The notes under the pieces are model-generated. The model was not told where the DNA came from, did not search any database, and saw only the letters and a list, made by a program, of their open reading frames with translations. Below are positions 1 to 14,600 of a stretch of 64,000 nt of DNA, piece by piece (the stretch's first letter is position 1; each line of letters starts with the position of its first letter). Origin of the DNA: Owenia fusiformis (taxonomy: Eukaryota > Annelida > Polychaeta > Sabellida > Oweniidae); contig CAIIXF020000007.1 in the NCBI GenBank assembly GCA_903813345.2, forward strand, positions 10,421,730-10,485,729, written 5' to 3'. A program made the translations under genes and the position numbers.

Positions 1-3000
1 TTTGTTACTTTTCCAAAATAAAATGTAGATGATCTAAAAACAATGATCCCAAAAATGCAAAAGAAAGGACAAATCTGAAAAACATACTAAAAAAAATAAC
101 CAAAAAGATCCCAGATGTTCAGTGAAAAGCGCAAAGTAAATCATAGATGAAGATAAAATAAAATAAGTGTTTTAAGGGACTATACTAACATAAAGATAAC
201 TCCTTATTGATATAGTGTATGGTCAGTAAAAGTTAAAGCTAGTTTAAATAGATTTAGCTTTTTTCCACAAACTATAAAACATCATTTTGAAAGAGATTTC
301 AATAGTATACAGACAGTGATTGCCTTTGAGCAATGTAGTGCAAAATATGACAGTTACTATTTCTTTTGATTACTATATCTAGTATATAACCTATTATTAT
401 GTACTCTATTTGAAGAAACAAATAAGTAGTCTTTCATTTTCAACATTTAATGATGACAGCTTCGTATATGCATTTCTATTGCATTTGGCCATTCAAACCC
501 CTATAAGACCTGGTAGCAGGGAAGATAAAGGGTACTTTTGACTGCTCACATGATCTAATTAACTGGTCATTTGTACTTTTCATCTTCCCTGGTAGCAAGG
601 ATTTAGGTTTTCGAGGAAATTAGTATTTCTATTTCATATCATGTGGCCATGAATAATCCAATGAGCATCCATAATACAAAGAGTAATTGAGGGCATATAA
701 TTTGAATATGCATGGGATTACACATACTGTATCATTTTATTTTTTTGATCTACTTGTAATAGTTCTAAAACTAAAACATGAAAGGCCAGGCATGCAAACT
801 GGCATGGTATTGTGTTACAAAACATTATTTCATTCTAGATACAATAACATGCATATTGGCATACTTCGTTTTAAAATAAGATTGTTATAACTCCAAGTTT
901 TGCAAGTCACATGACCAATTCTTAGAGAGTTGATTGGTTGAAACAGTTGATATCAGATATGACAATTTGAAATTAGAAATAAGCTGTTTGTCTGGAGATG
1001 GTACAATTTCACACTGAATTCTAGCTTAATGAGAGGGAATTGAGATGGGGCATGTATCTGAGATGAAAGCCTGTGTTTCAAATAGTAAAATTCCATGTCT
1101 ATCTCAATTTTTTTGAAAATGGCAGTTAGTACAAAGTTATTCTCACGCGACGATATGTGCAATGTTGAATGGTCATTAGTATCATAATGCTTGTTTAAGT
1201 TTAGTCTTTCAAATTTGTCAATGATCAAAATTATGAAAAAAAGAAATAGATCTTCTGAATGAAATAATATAAAATCACATACCATTGATTTTCTAAAGAT
1301 AAAATTAAAGTTAACAATACAATAACATAAACTTTAAGGAAACAATTATGTTTAATTAACTTACATGTATATATGGGAGAGTCAACTGATTTACATTATA
1401 GGCAACATTTAAAACACAGTTTTAAGCATCAGTATCTTATTTCATTTTCATATCAAAAACAAGTTTAATGAGAGACTTTTGTTGTATATAAGTATTTAAT
1501 AGGATGTGTTCACATTGACATTGCATTTAGTTCATATCGACTTACGTTCACATTGACATGTACAATAATGAATAAAAATTATAAATAATGTTAAATGGCT
1601 AAATGTTATGCTGTACAATTACTGGATCCGGAAAGTAACTCAGACACTATTTACTCAAACATACTTGTGTAAACATCATATATAATTAACAATGATATAA
1701 AGCAGACATCTTTGTTATCTTTCCATTGTTATTTAAAGATCATTAGCATAAGTTTGAAAGATTTTCAGCTCTATTGCCTAAGTACAGGTGGTAGGGAGGG
1801 GCCACTTAACTTCAATCATTCCTCTTTAAATTAGGTTTATAAGATGTACTGTTCTTGCCAATGTACTTCTATTTCTTTTAAGAGAATAAAGATAAGTCAA
1901 ACTCATACTGCGAGCTTGGGTTATCAGGTTATTAGGAAAGTGTCATGTGTAGTTTCAATCTTTCCTGAGTGATTTTGTCAGATATATTTTTGTGCAAGAT
2001 TTTTTAAATGATGCTAAGAATAGATAGAAAATACTAAATCTAAACTGAGGACTGTATAATTTTAGTAACTTCCTTGTGATATTTAGATTCAACTGATACT
2101 TTTAATATTAGAGTGCTGCTTTCAAAAGTGCATGTTTAAATAAATATGAAATGAATAAATCACATCCTCCTACACTTAAATTGTACTTTAAACAGCTGAT
2201 GAGTTTTATTTTAAGAATTAATAGAAATGTGTTTCATAACTTAATTTACATTGTCTAGTTCCGCAAGTGATAATATATCACTCTAAGTTACTTCATCTAT
2301 AGAACAAGGTAACCTAGAAAATATATGAATGATTGTTGTTTCATCGTGAGTTTGTGATGATACAACCTGTACGAGCAAGTAGACTCGAATATATCATCTC
2401 ATAACTTTTCTTCATTATTTGATTCAGTAGAATTTTTTATCAGGTCTCTTAGCGATGGTAGTCATGGTTGTCATGGTACATATCTTGTGCTGGCCATTGT
2501 TGTCAAGGTGATTACTGTTGTCAGGGTAATCATCATGGTGATGGCTAGCAACATGCTTGAGGTAGATATTGAACATGACTGGAATGGATGTTTGCCAAAA
2601 GTGAATAATATCAAGCCTCTGCTGATTGCTAAACATAACCTATAAATCCTGAGTTTGCCCTTGGTGTCATGAAACTATGAGATGTTCTTGTTTTAGATGT
2701 TTATCATACCTATAATGGGAATTCTGCACTCTCTTGCTACTTTCATCCTTGTATAAAGTCGTTTCTGTTTTTGTTACTCAAAAATCCATTTCTTAGTTAC
2801 GGATCTACAAATCACTTATTTGATCCTTCATAGGTTTATGTGATATTATTTATAAAGCAGACAATAATATTGACTGTGGATCTGTTACTACATGTGTATA
2901 CCATTTAGGAAAAAGGATCCTAGCTCGTAAATAACATTTCATTTTTTCTCACATAACAAGCAAACAGGAACGTAATATGTTTTATCTCATGTAATGTTAT

Positions 3001-5555
3001 ACAGTGATGTTTATTCTAATGTCATCATGGCTTGAAGGTTTTCCTGCACCCAATGTTCTAATAACCTGTTGAGTTGTCCATTCTTACTGAACCACTGCTA
3101 ATGTTTAAACTGTGCACCCAGCCAGATGTGACTTCTGAGCTGAACAATGATTACAAAGCTAAAAGGAAAATTAATTGAGATTTTTCTTTTTGACTTGTAT
3201 GATGAAATCATTATATTATAACATAAATGTAGTGTAGACCATGTCAAATGGGTGCAGACCAAGATAAGGCTTCGTAAGTTGTGTAAGATGAGCATAATTT
3301 TGTCTTTTAGAACTGCATGCTTGCTGTTCAGCCTAGTTATCGACTTGTAAATCCAAAATATCTGATAAGTATAGATACATAGGTATACCTCCCTCGCATA
3401 CACAGGTCACACTGTTCCTCCTCTAAGGAAAAACACTCATGAATGTAAACCAGAATTTTTTTTCTTGACATGAAAAAGTCAGGAAGTTCTTGATTGCTCG
3501 CAAACATTAAAATGGTCAGGGAAACACAAATATGTTGCTAGCCATGGTGAGGAAAAAAAGAGATTGATCAATGTCATTGTTAAAATCAAAAGCCCTTAGT
3601 CGGGATTTGTATACCCTGGACCCCAGAGGGTAGTACTAATAACAGACGAAGCTCTCTTTTAATGAAGTGAAATCAAACTATTGTCAAGGAAGACTAGAGA
3701 AAAGGAGATTAATATGAGAATGGTGTTTCTGTAGGCATGCACCATAGGGAAGTAATGGTTAAGTCATGAGGTAACCATATTGTTATCCTTTGGAAATAAC
3801 AGCTCTCAAAATAACTGATAGATTAGCCACCCAGTTGCATTGTATATAGTCTCGCAGCAGGTCTTTACATACCCCCTCCAAGTATCTATTCTCTAACGAG
3901 TCTCATTGAAATAACGAAATGAAAACTTATTCTGTTATTCAGTAAATTTCCATCAATTAATTCCTTAAATATTGCATTAGACAGTTCAGCTTTTGTTATT
4001 GTAGACAGTTTAGTTCCAAATGCCTAGAATCAAAAATAGTTGAAAAAACAATAAGTTTCAAATTATTGATTATTATATTAAATTGATGACAGTCTCTGAT
4101 GATTCACCGGCTTGTTGTTGTATTACAATCGGTTTTACCAATCAGTTTGTCATATCTGATGAAATTGGGAATTCAAATACAATTACATTTATAAGGGCAA
4201 GCACTGGATTAAGCGATCACCAACATAAGATCAGAGAGGATATTATGTAAGTAAAAATAGTATTTTTTAACAAAAACAAAGATGTATTGACCAATATTAT
4301 TGATTATAGTGTTGCATTTTATTGGTAGAATGTATTTTGATGTATCAAAAAATGAGGAAGTACTTGTAATGACTATAAGGGTTTATATGATCTATTATTA
4401 GCATTTATGAATGGTTCATTATCAGAATTCCAAATGGTTTTATTGGTACATATTGTACCAAAGATCTTCAGGGTTTTTATCTCTATCAAAAGATGGCTAG
4501 GCCACAGGCTAAGGCCTGTCTCAAGTTTCCTGGTTTCCATTTACTAATAAATTTGTGGTTTTCCTTCCTTTCCGGGAATGTCATGTCTGTTTCTGTAAAT
4601 CTTTGTTCCATTGTTGCCTTACCAACAATGTCCCATGTCATCTCCTTGATGTCATCTCTTTGATGTCATCTCCTTCCTTCTCAGTCTTACTAGTTTCAAA
4701 AGGTGTTATGAGTATCAGGATGGTGCTGGCTCATCCAGGTAGTTCAAAGAAGATAGAAATAGCACCTGAGGTTTTTTCTCTGAACGATCCAAGGTTTAAA
4801 ATTTCATGTGAGTAGGAAAAAATGTGTAGAAAGGTTTTGGACCTCGTATTGGATTCATTTCAGTTTCCTGCTATTTGTGTACTGTTGTGGTTTCATTGAT
4901 TCCTTTTCATATATGTCATCTCTTACTATTTACTTAAAATCTTTTTGAAATTAGAACAACATTGAGGTTGACCATTCATCTGTATGTGGTACATATTTTA
5001 GTATCTAATAAAAAGTTCTTGTCATATCCTCCGCACCTTTAAAGCACACACTTGAATTTTAAAACTTGATCTTGAGATACATTCTGTATTTGAGTAATAC
5101 TAACTCAATCAAACTGACCAAAGGTCTAGAATATACCAGAAGGAATACTGATATATACCATTATATTACAGTCAGTATAAAGTAGAAGATTCAAATGCAC
5201 AAAATGTGTTTAGGTTGAGGGGTAAGTCTGATATATGGTATTTACATTTTCATGTTATTGGTATTTTTACAGTGTTTACTTTGATCTTATGTCAAACAAT
5301 ATTTCATGTTGAAGAGTAAACAAAATATATGACATTATATTAGATAAGTACCCTATTTTATATTTCTATTTTAAGAACATGAAAAAATTCAAAAGTGAAA
5401 GTAAAAGAATGTTCAGTTGTTTCACTATTTTTAGTGAATTTTCCATCATGGTATTGCTTATGTTATTCATATGTATAACTATTCACCGCCCCCCCCCCCC
5501 CGCCACCTACAATAATCTGATTCTTAATTTCATTAAATGTTTCTATGTGTTCCAG
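1..5555. other. 5' flank / upstream intron of the DnaJ gene, no coding seen
   Basis: AT-rich DNA with only short, unconvincing open frames. The first coding exon of the DnaJ gene is preceded by a good 3' splice site (acceptor AG ending at 5555), so a non-coding first exon and the promoter should lie in or before this stretch, but I cannot place them. A poly-C run sits near 5490-5502. No RNA gene or mobile element was recognised. Confidence 0.5.
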
Positions 5556-5600
5556 AGGGTCCAACATCAACCATAGGTAATGCCCAGCAGAAAGGGAAAC

Positions 5601-8600
5601 ATGGCGCAAGATTACTATGAGCTGTTGGGGATACCCAAGACTGCATCAGATGCAGATATTAAAAAAGCGTAAGTACAAATAACTTTCCTAAAGGCTCAGA
5701 GACAAGCACATTTGGTAGATGAACTTCTCTTTTAAAGAAACCAAATCAAAGTATTGAAAACAATAAGATAGCTACTATATTATTTATGAATAAAGTGATA
5801 ACTTTCAAAATGTAATTTTAATCCTAGTATATCTGAAATAAGATGCTCTTAGCCCAGCACTCAAAATCAAAAAGGAAAACTTAATTTAAAGATGGGCGTT
5901 TTATTGAATAGATATGGAATGCATGGATGTATGCTTTCTTTATGTTGCCCTGTGGTATTGATCAAGCACATCAAGGTTTGACATATTATGGTAATATACT
6001 TTTTTATGATCAACCTGAATTCAATAGACTTCAAGTGAAGTGTGTTATTTAATACAGTGTAGTCTAGATACACCATACATGTTCATTAAGTTGTAATTAT
6101 AAGTCTACAATGCCAAGACAACATTTTAAAGCTGCCACCTATACCAAGCAGATTTTGAGAGTAGAACAAATAGCAAAACTAAATAACAACAAAAACAGTA
6201 TGAAGTTAAGGAATAAATAATGATAGGCCATTCAATATGGTGAAATTCAGCACGAGTTGGACAGAATGTTGTACAAAGCACGAACCGAAGGTGAGTGCAT
6301 TTGTACTAACATTCTGTCCAACGAGTGCTGAATTTCACCATATTGAATGGCCTATCATTATTTATTCCGATTCAAACATAAATATTAGTAAAAGCCGTGT
6401 CTGTGGAACGGGCATGAAGGAAGAATACGCATGCTGTCAAGATTCTGAAGTCGGCCGGAAAAATTTTAGAATTTGTTTGGGCTGTTCTATTTTACTCCCC
6501 GTTTTAGATTTTATACGGTGTATAAACTTGAAGTCAGCCATAGTTAAATAGTTAGAGTAGTTACGGAGGGAGTAAAAAAGAACAGCTATCCCCGGACAGA
6601 GCCCCAGATGTGCAGCTGAGATGTGACGTCACTCAAAACAATGCAAATTGCAGATTGAATAGAGCATGGTCATGCATCTATGGAGAATTAGAGAACGTTC
6701 TATATTGGCTATGCTGCATTCTGATTGGTTGAGAAATTCGAATAAAGCACGGTCATGTTTGAATGAACAATCTTTCTACAATAATATAAGATTTGAGTTA
6801 TCATCATTTGAACACTAGCCTGAGATTTTGTAAATATTTTCAGAATAGATGTTGCAATATGCACCAATGTTTGATTTTGACACATGGGGATCAACTGGAA
6901 ACATAAACATGATATTAATGATGAATTTATAAAAATAAATCTCATTATATCATGAAAAGTTGTAATAAAAAGAATATGCATTTTAAAACTGAACACAACA
7001 GGCTGTTAAATAATGGCTCTATTATAGTGAGTTTACCATTGATACAGCATAGGTCATCTATGCTCATCACAGGCTCTCGCAGTCATTAATTAGGCAGAAC
7101 ATATGTAATGATGACACTTATGAATGCTATAAACTGGTTATATTATTCAGTGTGTATGTGTGTAAATGAACATGTACATATTAAAATGTTGCTTTATTAA
7201 ATTCTGTCTGATTTTTTATTAATTGTGTTTCAATCTACAGGTTATGGTGATTTTGTTTTGATATTCCTATCTGTATACCTTGTGATAAGAGTGGTCATAC
7301 AAATGAATGGTAAAACAATTAAACGATAAAATGATGTATGTACTGTACATGTATTGGTAATAAAGATAAAGTCACATTGCATGTCCAGCTGACCAGCTCT
7401 TTCCAAGAGATAATTAACAAACTACTCGTGTAGGGGATAATACTTAATAAAGATGTGTTGAATTTTCATATGTTCGGCATATAGGGCTGCCATTTGAACT
7501 CTGCAGACAACCATTATATATATATCTTTTATTGACTCTTTAGATGTCATGACCTGACATATTAGTCATTACAAAATGAAATTTCACAAAACTACACTAC
7601 ACTACACTAGTAGTATACAAGGTTGAAATATGAATTCTGCAGAAAACCATAATACAAGGTTGACATATGAACACCCACACATTCAGCTGCCAGGGTTGAT
7701 GTTTATAAATTGTCAAACATTAAATTATAATATTACCATGTACATGTTCAAACCTGGTTACCTGCCAGGTTGTGGTAGCACTGATCAGCATAGAAAACCT
7801 ATAAATATATCTTGACTTATATAATGATGCTCTCTTCATCGAGAAGAACAGGTTTTCTCTATATGAGATGTTTGGTCTGAACTGATGGTAGATTTTATAT
7901 ATATGTTTATGGTATAACTGGAGCTATTTTCCTGTATTTTTCAGGATTTTATTCAACCTGAAACAGCCTCTGTATGTCTTTTTATACTTCATGGATTTCA
8001 TTCCAAAATGTCTTGATTAAATGAAACACCTAGATTAACTCTAAAAGTGCTCGGTGACCTTGATCCTGTAATACCTTCTTGACCTTCGAAATTTACTTAC
8101 CATTTTATTTGTGAATTAAGGATTTATTACAATACCATGTTTTGATCTATCCATGAATTTGTATGCAGAGACTGTACCCATAAGGCAACATGGGAAAGGT
8201 TACAATGTTACATGGAATCAAACAACAAACAGCTTTTGAAGCTATTGTTAGTGCTATAACCTCCTCTAGGGTATATAACTGTCATTAGAGTTAAAGTGTG
8301 ACATTTTTGTGAAATATTGTTTTTGTATATTTAGAAAATATTATCAATTTCCCATATGGAACATGCAGGGGGGGGGGGGTATTAGAGTCCTTTGGGTTGT
8401 TCATTTAGGGGTTTGTACTTCACAGTTTTGGCTTTCTGTAAGAAAATTGAGCACATATTCATGAATATGTTGCCAAAAAAGGTAGCTGTAATTGTAAATT
8501 AACTATTGACTAGCAATGCATTTCAGTCAACCTTAAATACTGACTGCCCTATGACCAATCAGAATCAACGTTTTTGTTAACTTAAGTACCAATAATGAAA

Positions 8601-11600
8601 ATTGAGCTTATATTTGGGGCTTTATAATGAATAAGAGCTGCAGTTTGTAGGTTAAATTTGAACATGGTTTTACCACTCAGTCCAATGAAAACCAGAAAAA
8701 CTAGATAAAGAATACATGCAAATTATGCTGATTTGAGCCAATTCTTGAAGTTGTGCACTAAACTGTATAGCAACTCTAGTTTGTAGGCTGTATTGGAAAC
8801 AGATGGTAGGCAAAACCTGACTTGGTTCATCTGAATGTGTTGTTCTAACCAGAAATAAACAGCTTTGCCTCTAAACATTTATATGTAATTCTAAATTCTC
8901 TATCACCCTAAGATAATTCTTCAGTGCAATATGTGCAGTGGGGAATTTAGGTATTTTCTGTGGAAAGATAAGCCAGATAAATTCTTTGAAATATTAGACT
9001 GTAGAAACGTAAGCGTGAGCTGTGCATTGTCATCAATGACATCATTGCATGGAAACTGAATTACCAATGTGTTTGTTCATTGTTTCATTTAAAAAATTAA
9101 TGTACAGTATTTGATATTTATAGTCGCTTTGACTTTTTTACTGCTTACAATTATCCTTCTCATTTAACCATATTTTCCAACATGCAGCGTACTATTGGTA
9201 TTATTTATGACATCATTTCTTGGAAATAAAAGATGGATAGGGCTTACAGTTATGAAAGAAAAATCATGTGAATTGACAGAGCTTGTAAAAGTACAACACA
9301 ATCAATGGTGATTTGATCAATCTTATAATACCTACCAAGCGATGAAATCTGTGATAATTGTGGTAATCGGAACTGCTTTCATTTGTGAACTATATCCTAT
9401 TTGGATCAAACTGTCATGTTTTGTTAATGCTAGTGTTTACCTCTAAATCCAATATCAAATTATTATTTATGGCTCGATGTCTTAAGTAAAAATGTCTCTT
9501 AAGAGAATCACCCATACAAATAAGTGAACTTCTAAACTGAACAGTTGGATAGGATACAATTTACCTCTTTGTCTCACCCCTTACCTCTTTTGTTGAGGAT
9601 AGGATACAATTTACCTCTTTGCCTCACCCCTTACCTCTTTTGTTGAGGATAGGATACAATTTACCTCTTTGCCTCACCCCTTACCTCTTTTGTTGAGGAT
9701 AGGATACAATTTACCTCTTTGCCTCACCCCTTACCTCTTTTGTTGAGGATAGGATACAATTTACCTCTTTGCCTCACCCATTACCTCTTTTGTTGAGGAT
9801 AGGATAATACTGAGGTTTAACTCGATATGTCACTTTACTCTTACTGCTGTATACACACATTCTACCATGTTGTTTCCTAACATTCTCAAATAGCGCTGAA
9901 ATGCCAAAGAAAAGTTGGTCCAGATTTATGGGTGCAGTTTAGGTACACCTTTAACAGCACACATAGTACATAAACTATATACCAGGTAGTAGCTTGTGAG
10001 TGTAGTTTACATTGATATAATCATTCAGTTCTTGGTTACTAAACAACATTCCTGTATGACTATTACTAAGTACCTTCATTGAGAAAAACAACTCATGATG
10101 ATTATGTACCCATTTATGTTTCCAGTTACAGAAAACTAGCTCTTAAGTGGCATCCTGATAAAAATCCAAACAACAAGGAGGGTGCAGAGAAAAAATTCAA
10201 AGAAGTTGCTGAAGCATATGAAGTTTTATCAGACAGTAAGTCAGAAGTGCACTCCATCTGATTTCCATGTACATAATGATTTCCATTAAGTCAAGCAAGC
10301 TTTGAAAGAATAAGTATAAAACTGCCTATCCAATTTGGAGAAATTAATAAACAACAATTGCATATTTATACATGATTTTAGCATTCATGGTTACAAATAT
10401 ACATGTACACTGTATAGTTACAACGAGGGTGATGCCTACATCTAAATAAATTTTTTAACTTGTAGAAAAGAAAAGGGACATTTATGATAGATACGGCAAA
10501 GATGGCTTAAGCAATGAAGGCAGGAGTTCTACTCAGGACTTCAACTTTGGAAACTTTGGACATGATTTTGGAAGTCACCAAGGATTCCATAGTTTCCACT
10601 TCAGAGATCCCTTCGATGTTTTCAAAGAGTTTTTCGGTGGACGCGATCCTTTTGAAGATATGTTTGGCAGAGGCTCAGGTATATACATGCTTAGTTATTT
10701 TCTGATTTGTATGAATAATAAGTTTTATTATTTAAATTTCATGAGATTTAGTTTGGTTTTATTTGAATTTAAGTTGCAATATTCCTTGCATGCGTTTTCC
10801 AAAGCTAACCAATAAATGATTTTTTTGTAACTATTTTAAATTATATTATTTTGTAACTGCAAAATAGTGCAAAATTATATTGTAACTTATGTTTTGTTTC
10901 TTCTATCTTTTGTTTTCAATCTTAAGGTGGGTCATGTAGGTAACTTTAGGACCATTTTGATCATGTTGTCAGTATGCAAGTCTACATGTAATATGTCCAA
11001 GTTAAACTCTACTTGACCTACCTTAAGAGCATATTAACCATGAGCACAAGAGGATGAAATACCCCAGAACTCATAGATGAACATATCTCCATGTTAAGAT
11101 TAACCTCTATAAGTTCATGTTTACATGGAGATAGGTTCATCTGGGGAATTTCTCTTCTTGAGAACTGTATTACCTTAACTGTTTGCTGCTCCATCTTATG
11201 ATTCATTTCTCCATTTTATTCACTTTTATATAACAACATTCCAGTGAATATGTTAAATTTAAAGCACTCATTCTACAAAAATGCATTTCTTACATTATTT
11301 ACACAGTTTCTTTTTTATTTTCATAATTTACTCTCATGTAGGATATTTAGATTACTTTTCTCCATGCTGATTAATCAATTGTAAAATAACACATAACTGG
11401 CACCCCTCTGCAAAATTGAAATTTTCAAATTCTTGACTGGTTGCACATAGATTTTCAGCTGGTGGAGCAAGTTTATTCCTTGAGGTTTCATCAGAATCAG
11501 GGATTTAGGGTTCAAAACTAAGGTTGAAAACATGATTGCCACAATTAAACACATTGTGAATCAGTCCATTACCCAGAATAAAAGGTTTTTACCATTGACA

Positions 11601-14600
11601 GTAAGGCAGCTGTGAGTGTCAAATCCTGACTGACATCAGCCAAAGTGAATGAAAACAACAAGGAAGATTAATAGATTTAACAAGGAAAATAGCACGATTC
11701 CTCAAAACAACAAGCAATTTTGATGAAATGAACTGTAGAAAAATCCCTTGTTGCTCATGAAACCTCTGTCTTCAATTTCACGGAAATAATGTCATCCTCT
11801 ATCCTAAAAGCTATCTGGTGATTGGCCTCTTGTGTTCTGCTTTCAGGTCGCAGTGATTCAATGTTCCAGGATTCTTTTCCAGGGTTTCCTGGGTTTCAAG
11901 GTGGTTTTCATCACAATGCATTCTTCAACTCTGGGGATCCATTCGCCTCACACCAGCAGGGTAGCGGGTAAGTTATCTTGTCTTAATATGCCCATTTTAT
12001 TTTGTCGTTGCCTCATTGAAGAATTGAAAAATGTGCATTTCTAGTATCATGGAATATGACATTACCACCAAAGGATTTCAGCACATTGATGACATGATTC
12101 AAGTAAGATTTTTAAAGAAAGTAGATTTTTACATCCTTATTAACTTTTCATAAGTGGTCAATATCTGAATTTACGTAAGAACTAGAACTAGATTTAATTG
12201 GATTGATCACACAAAATCTGATGTTATCATCTCTGAAAACAATTAAGTCAACGTTATCTTGTTGTAATAAATTGAATGGAAATGTTCATTTGTTTGACTG
12301 AGTTTTGTTTTATACATTACATTTAATAATATGTTAAATTCAATTTTGCCATGCAAATAAATTGCATCTAAATACAAGAATGTTGTCTTTTAGCTCAATT
12401 GGGCATTTATCCATCTTATTAAGCTTTTAGACAATGCATGTAATTATTCAATTTTAATAATACATTAAAGTCGAGAACTTAAGATCTGAGCTTGTAGAAT
12501 GGGCATGTGCTGAAGAACCTGAATTAACTCATCTGCTTAAATTGTGCTGTGTACTTGTAACAATAGAAGCTTTTAGTTTTAGTATAGACTGACTTTTTGC
12601 ACAGCATGGGATTTACACAGCATGGGCAAGGAGTGGTGAAACACATCAGTACTGATATCATGGATGAATCTTGATTTTTATTATGTTCAAGGATTGTATG
12701 ACGATTGGCATATGATTTTGAAAATAATGCATGCTTACAGACATAACCATATATAGCTGTCATGTGGACATTTTCGAAAACATAGTGAATAACGATTCAT
12801 GATATTCAGTTGCTTTTACGATGTTGTCATAGTTACAGTGTATCATCTTGGTTTGGAATTTCCTGATCGGATGAAATTTTGGAACCAAGGGTGACGTTGT
12901 AAAAGACAAATGAAACAACGAATTGTGATTTCTGATATCATCAGAAATAATCATCCTATGATAGGTTTTATTTGGTTAGTTGTCTAATTTTCTTACTAAA
13001 AGATGAAGTTTTGTTAAGTCTTTCTGAAGCATCTTGCAAGTAGTTAATATATATCATAGGTCTAATAGATTATCTTTAATTTATTTATTTATATTTTGTA
13101 GGGGCTTCTTTCGTTCTTCACTTACTATCCCAATAAATATACGATCTGCGGGGACAGCTTCGAGACCAATGATACGGTCTGTTTCATACTGCTTTTTCAG
13201 CTTATTGTATCAAGGCCCTTTTTCAGAGTCTATGCCTTTACCATTATATCAACTTTACTGATGTAAAAGTATATGAAGTACTGATTGTACACAATATATT
13301 TCATATCATAAGGTTCTTTCTTGCTATAATAGCTTCTGGCCTATATGAAGTTCAAAGTTCTTGGTTAAAATGCGTTTTAGTACTTATTTGTATGTGGATA
13401 TTGCAATGTTAAATTGATCTTTCTCAGTAATGCTAGTAATATCATCTTCGCATGCTTGGTCTTCACTGCGTTCATTGACCGATGGGAGCCAAGTGAACAA
13501 AGATGAGTAATATAATATTGAGATTTTTGCTTTGTTTAATCACTGACCATGCATCGTTTTCATGACTTTTTTGTTTTGAATAATTTGTTAATTAGTTGAT
13601 GGTTGATACCTAGCTCTCTAATGAGTGTGATAGCCATATGTTGATCAGAAAGTGACTCATGTTGCTATGCAACATCAAACAACAAGAAAGGCACTTCAAT
13701 CCCATCAGGCCTTACCACCTATTGTTGTTTCTATACCACAACAAAAAAAGTACCTTAACCCAATCAAAGATGCCTTTATAAACTTAAGTCTCTAATCAGT
13801 ATAAGGCCCAGTGTCTCATATGTCTAAGCAACACCAAATAACAAAAAAAGGCACCTCAATCCCATCATTCCATCCCTGTCTCAATCACCTGTTTCATTAC
13901 ATTTAACACATGTATGACACTGGGTATTTATGTACTTTCCCTTGTTATCTTTGTTGGTTTTGTATTTAGCTGCACCTCCTTCCTATTTCTGAACCTTCTT
14001 CATATGAGTTCATGGCCTGTGAAGTGCTATCATCACTTCATCTCAAAACAACATCATATACATTGTGTTGTTTATATAGCTTTTTATGATATAGGATTTC
14101 ATTCTGTTGTTTGATTAACTGAATATCACACATCGGTGTGGTGAACATATTGATTTTTTGGTTGAATAGGTGTTCAAGGAAAAGAAATCTCTTTTCCCTA
14201 TCTCTCTTCATAATAAGAGACAAGATGTTAATCTGAAATTCATTTTTCTTGGTGGGCAGGGACCAACGTGAATTCTACGTATAGCTAGGTTGTGCAAAAT
14301 GTAAAAGAAAGCAATTTTTACTTCAAAAATAAGTGTTCATACATTACAAGGAAGGAGTCAGTCTTAACTGTAAATTGTTCAATTCTTTTACAACATTGAT
14401 GTATTGGTCTGATCCCTAAGTACTAAATATTCTTAGCTCTACACTCACTCTTTGCTTTGTATTAATTTAAGTAATTTGTAGACTTAATCTTTGTTTAAGG
14501 AATGCTTACAGCTTATTACAGGAACACGTTACACCATTTGGGCATGTAACCCATGTTGTCACACCATTTGGGCATGTAACCCATGTTGTCACACCACTAA

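Noticed and set aside
4555-4815. 86-codon plus-strand open frame upstream of the DnaJ gene
   Set aside because: Contains repeated TGTCATCTC-type sequence and Cys/Leu-rich composition; no family features or splice support.
13034-13261. Open frame after a TTTTGTAG acceptor-like site in DnaJ intron 4
   Set aside because: It would introduce an unrelated hydrophobic sequence between exons whose direct junction already agrees in phase and family sequence.
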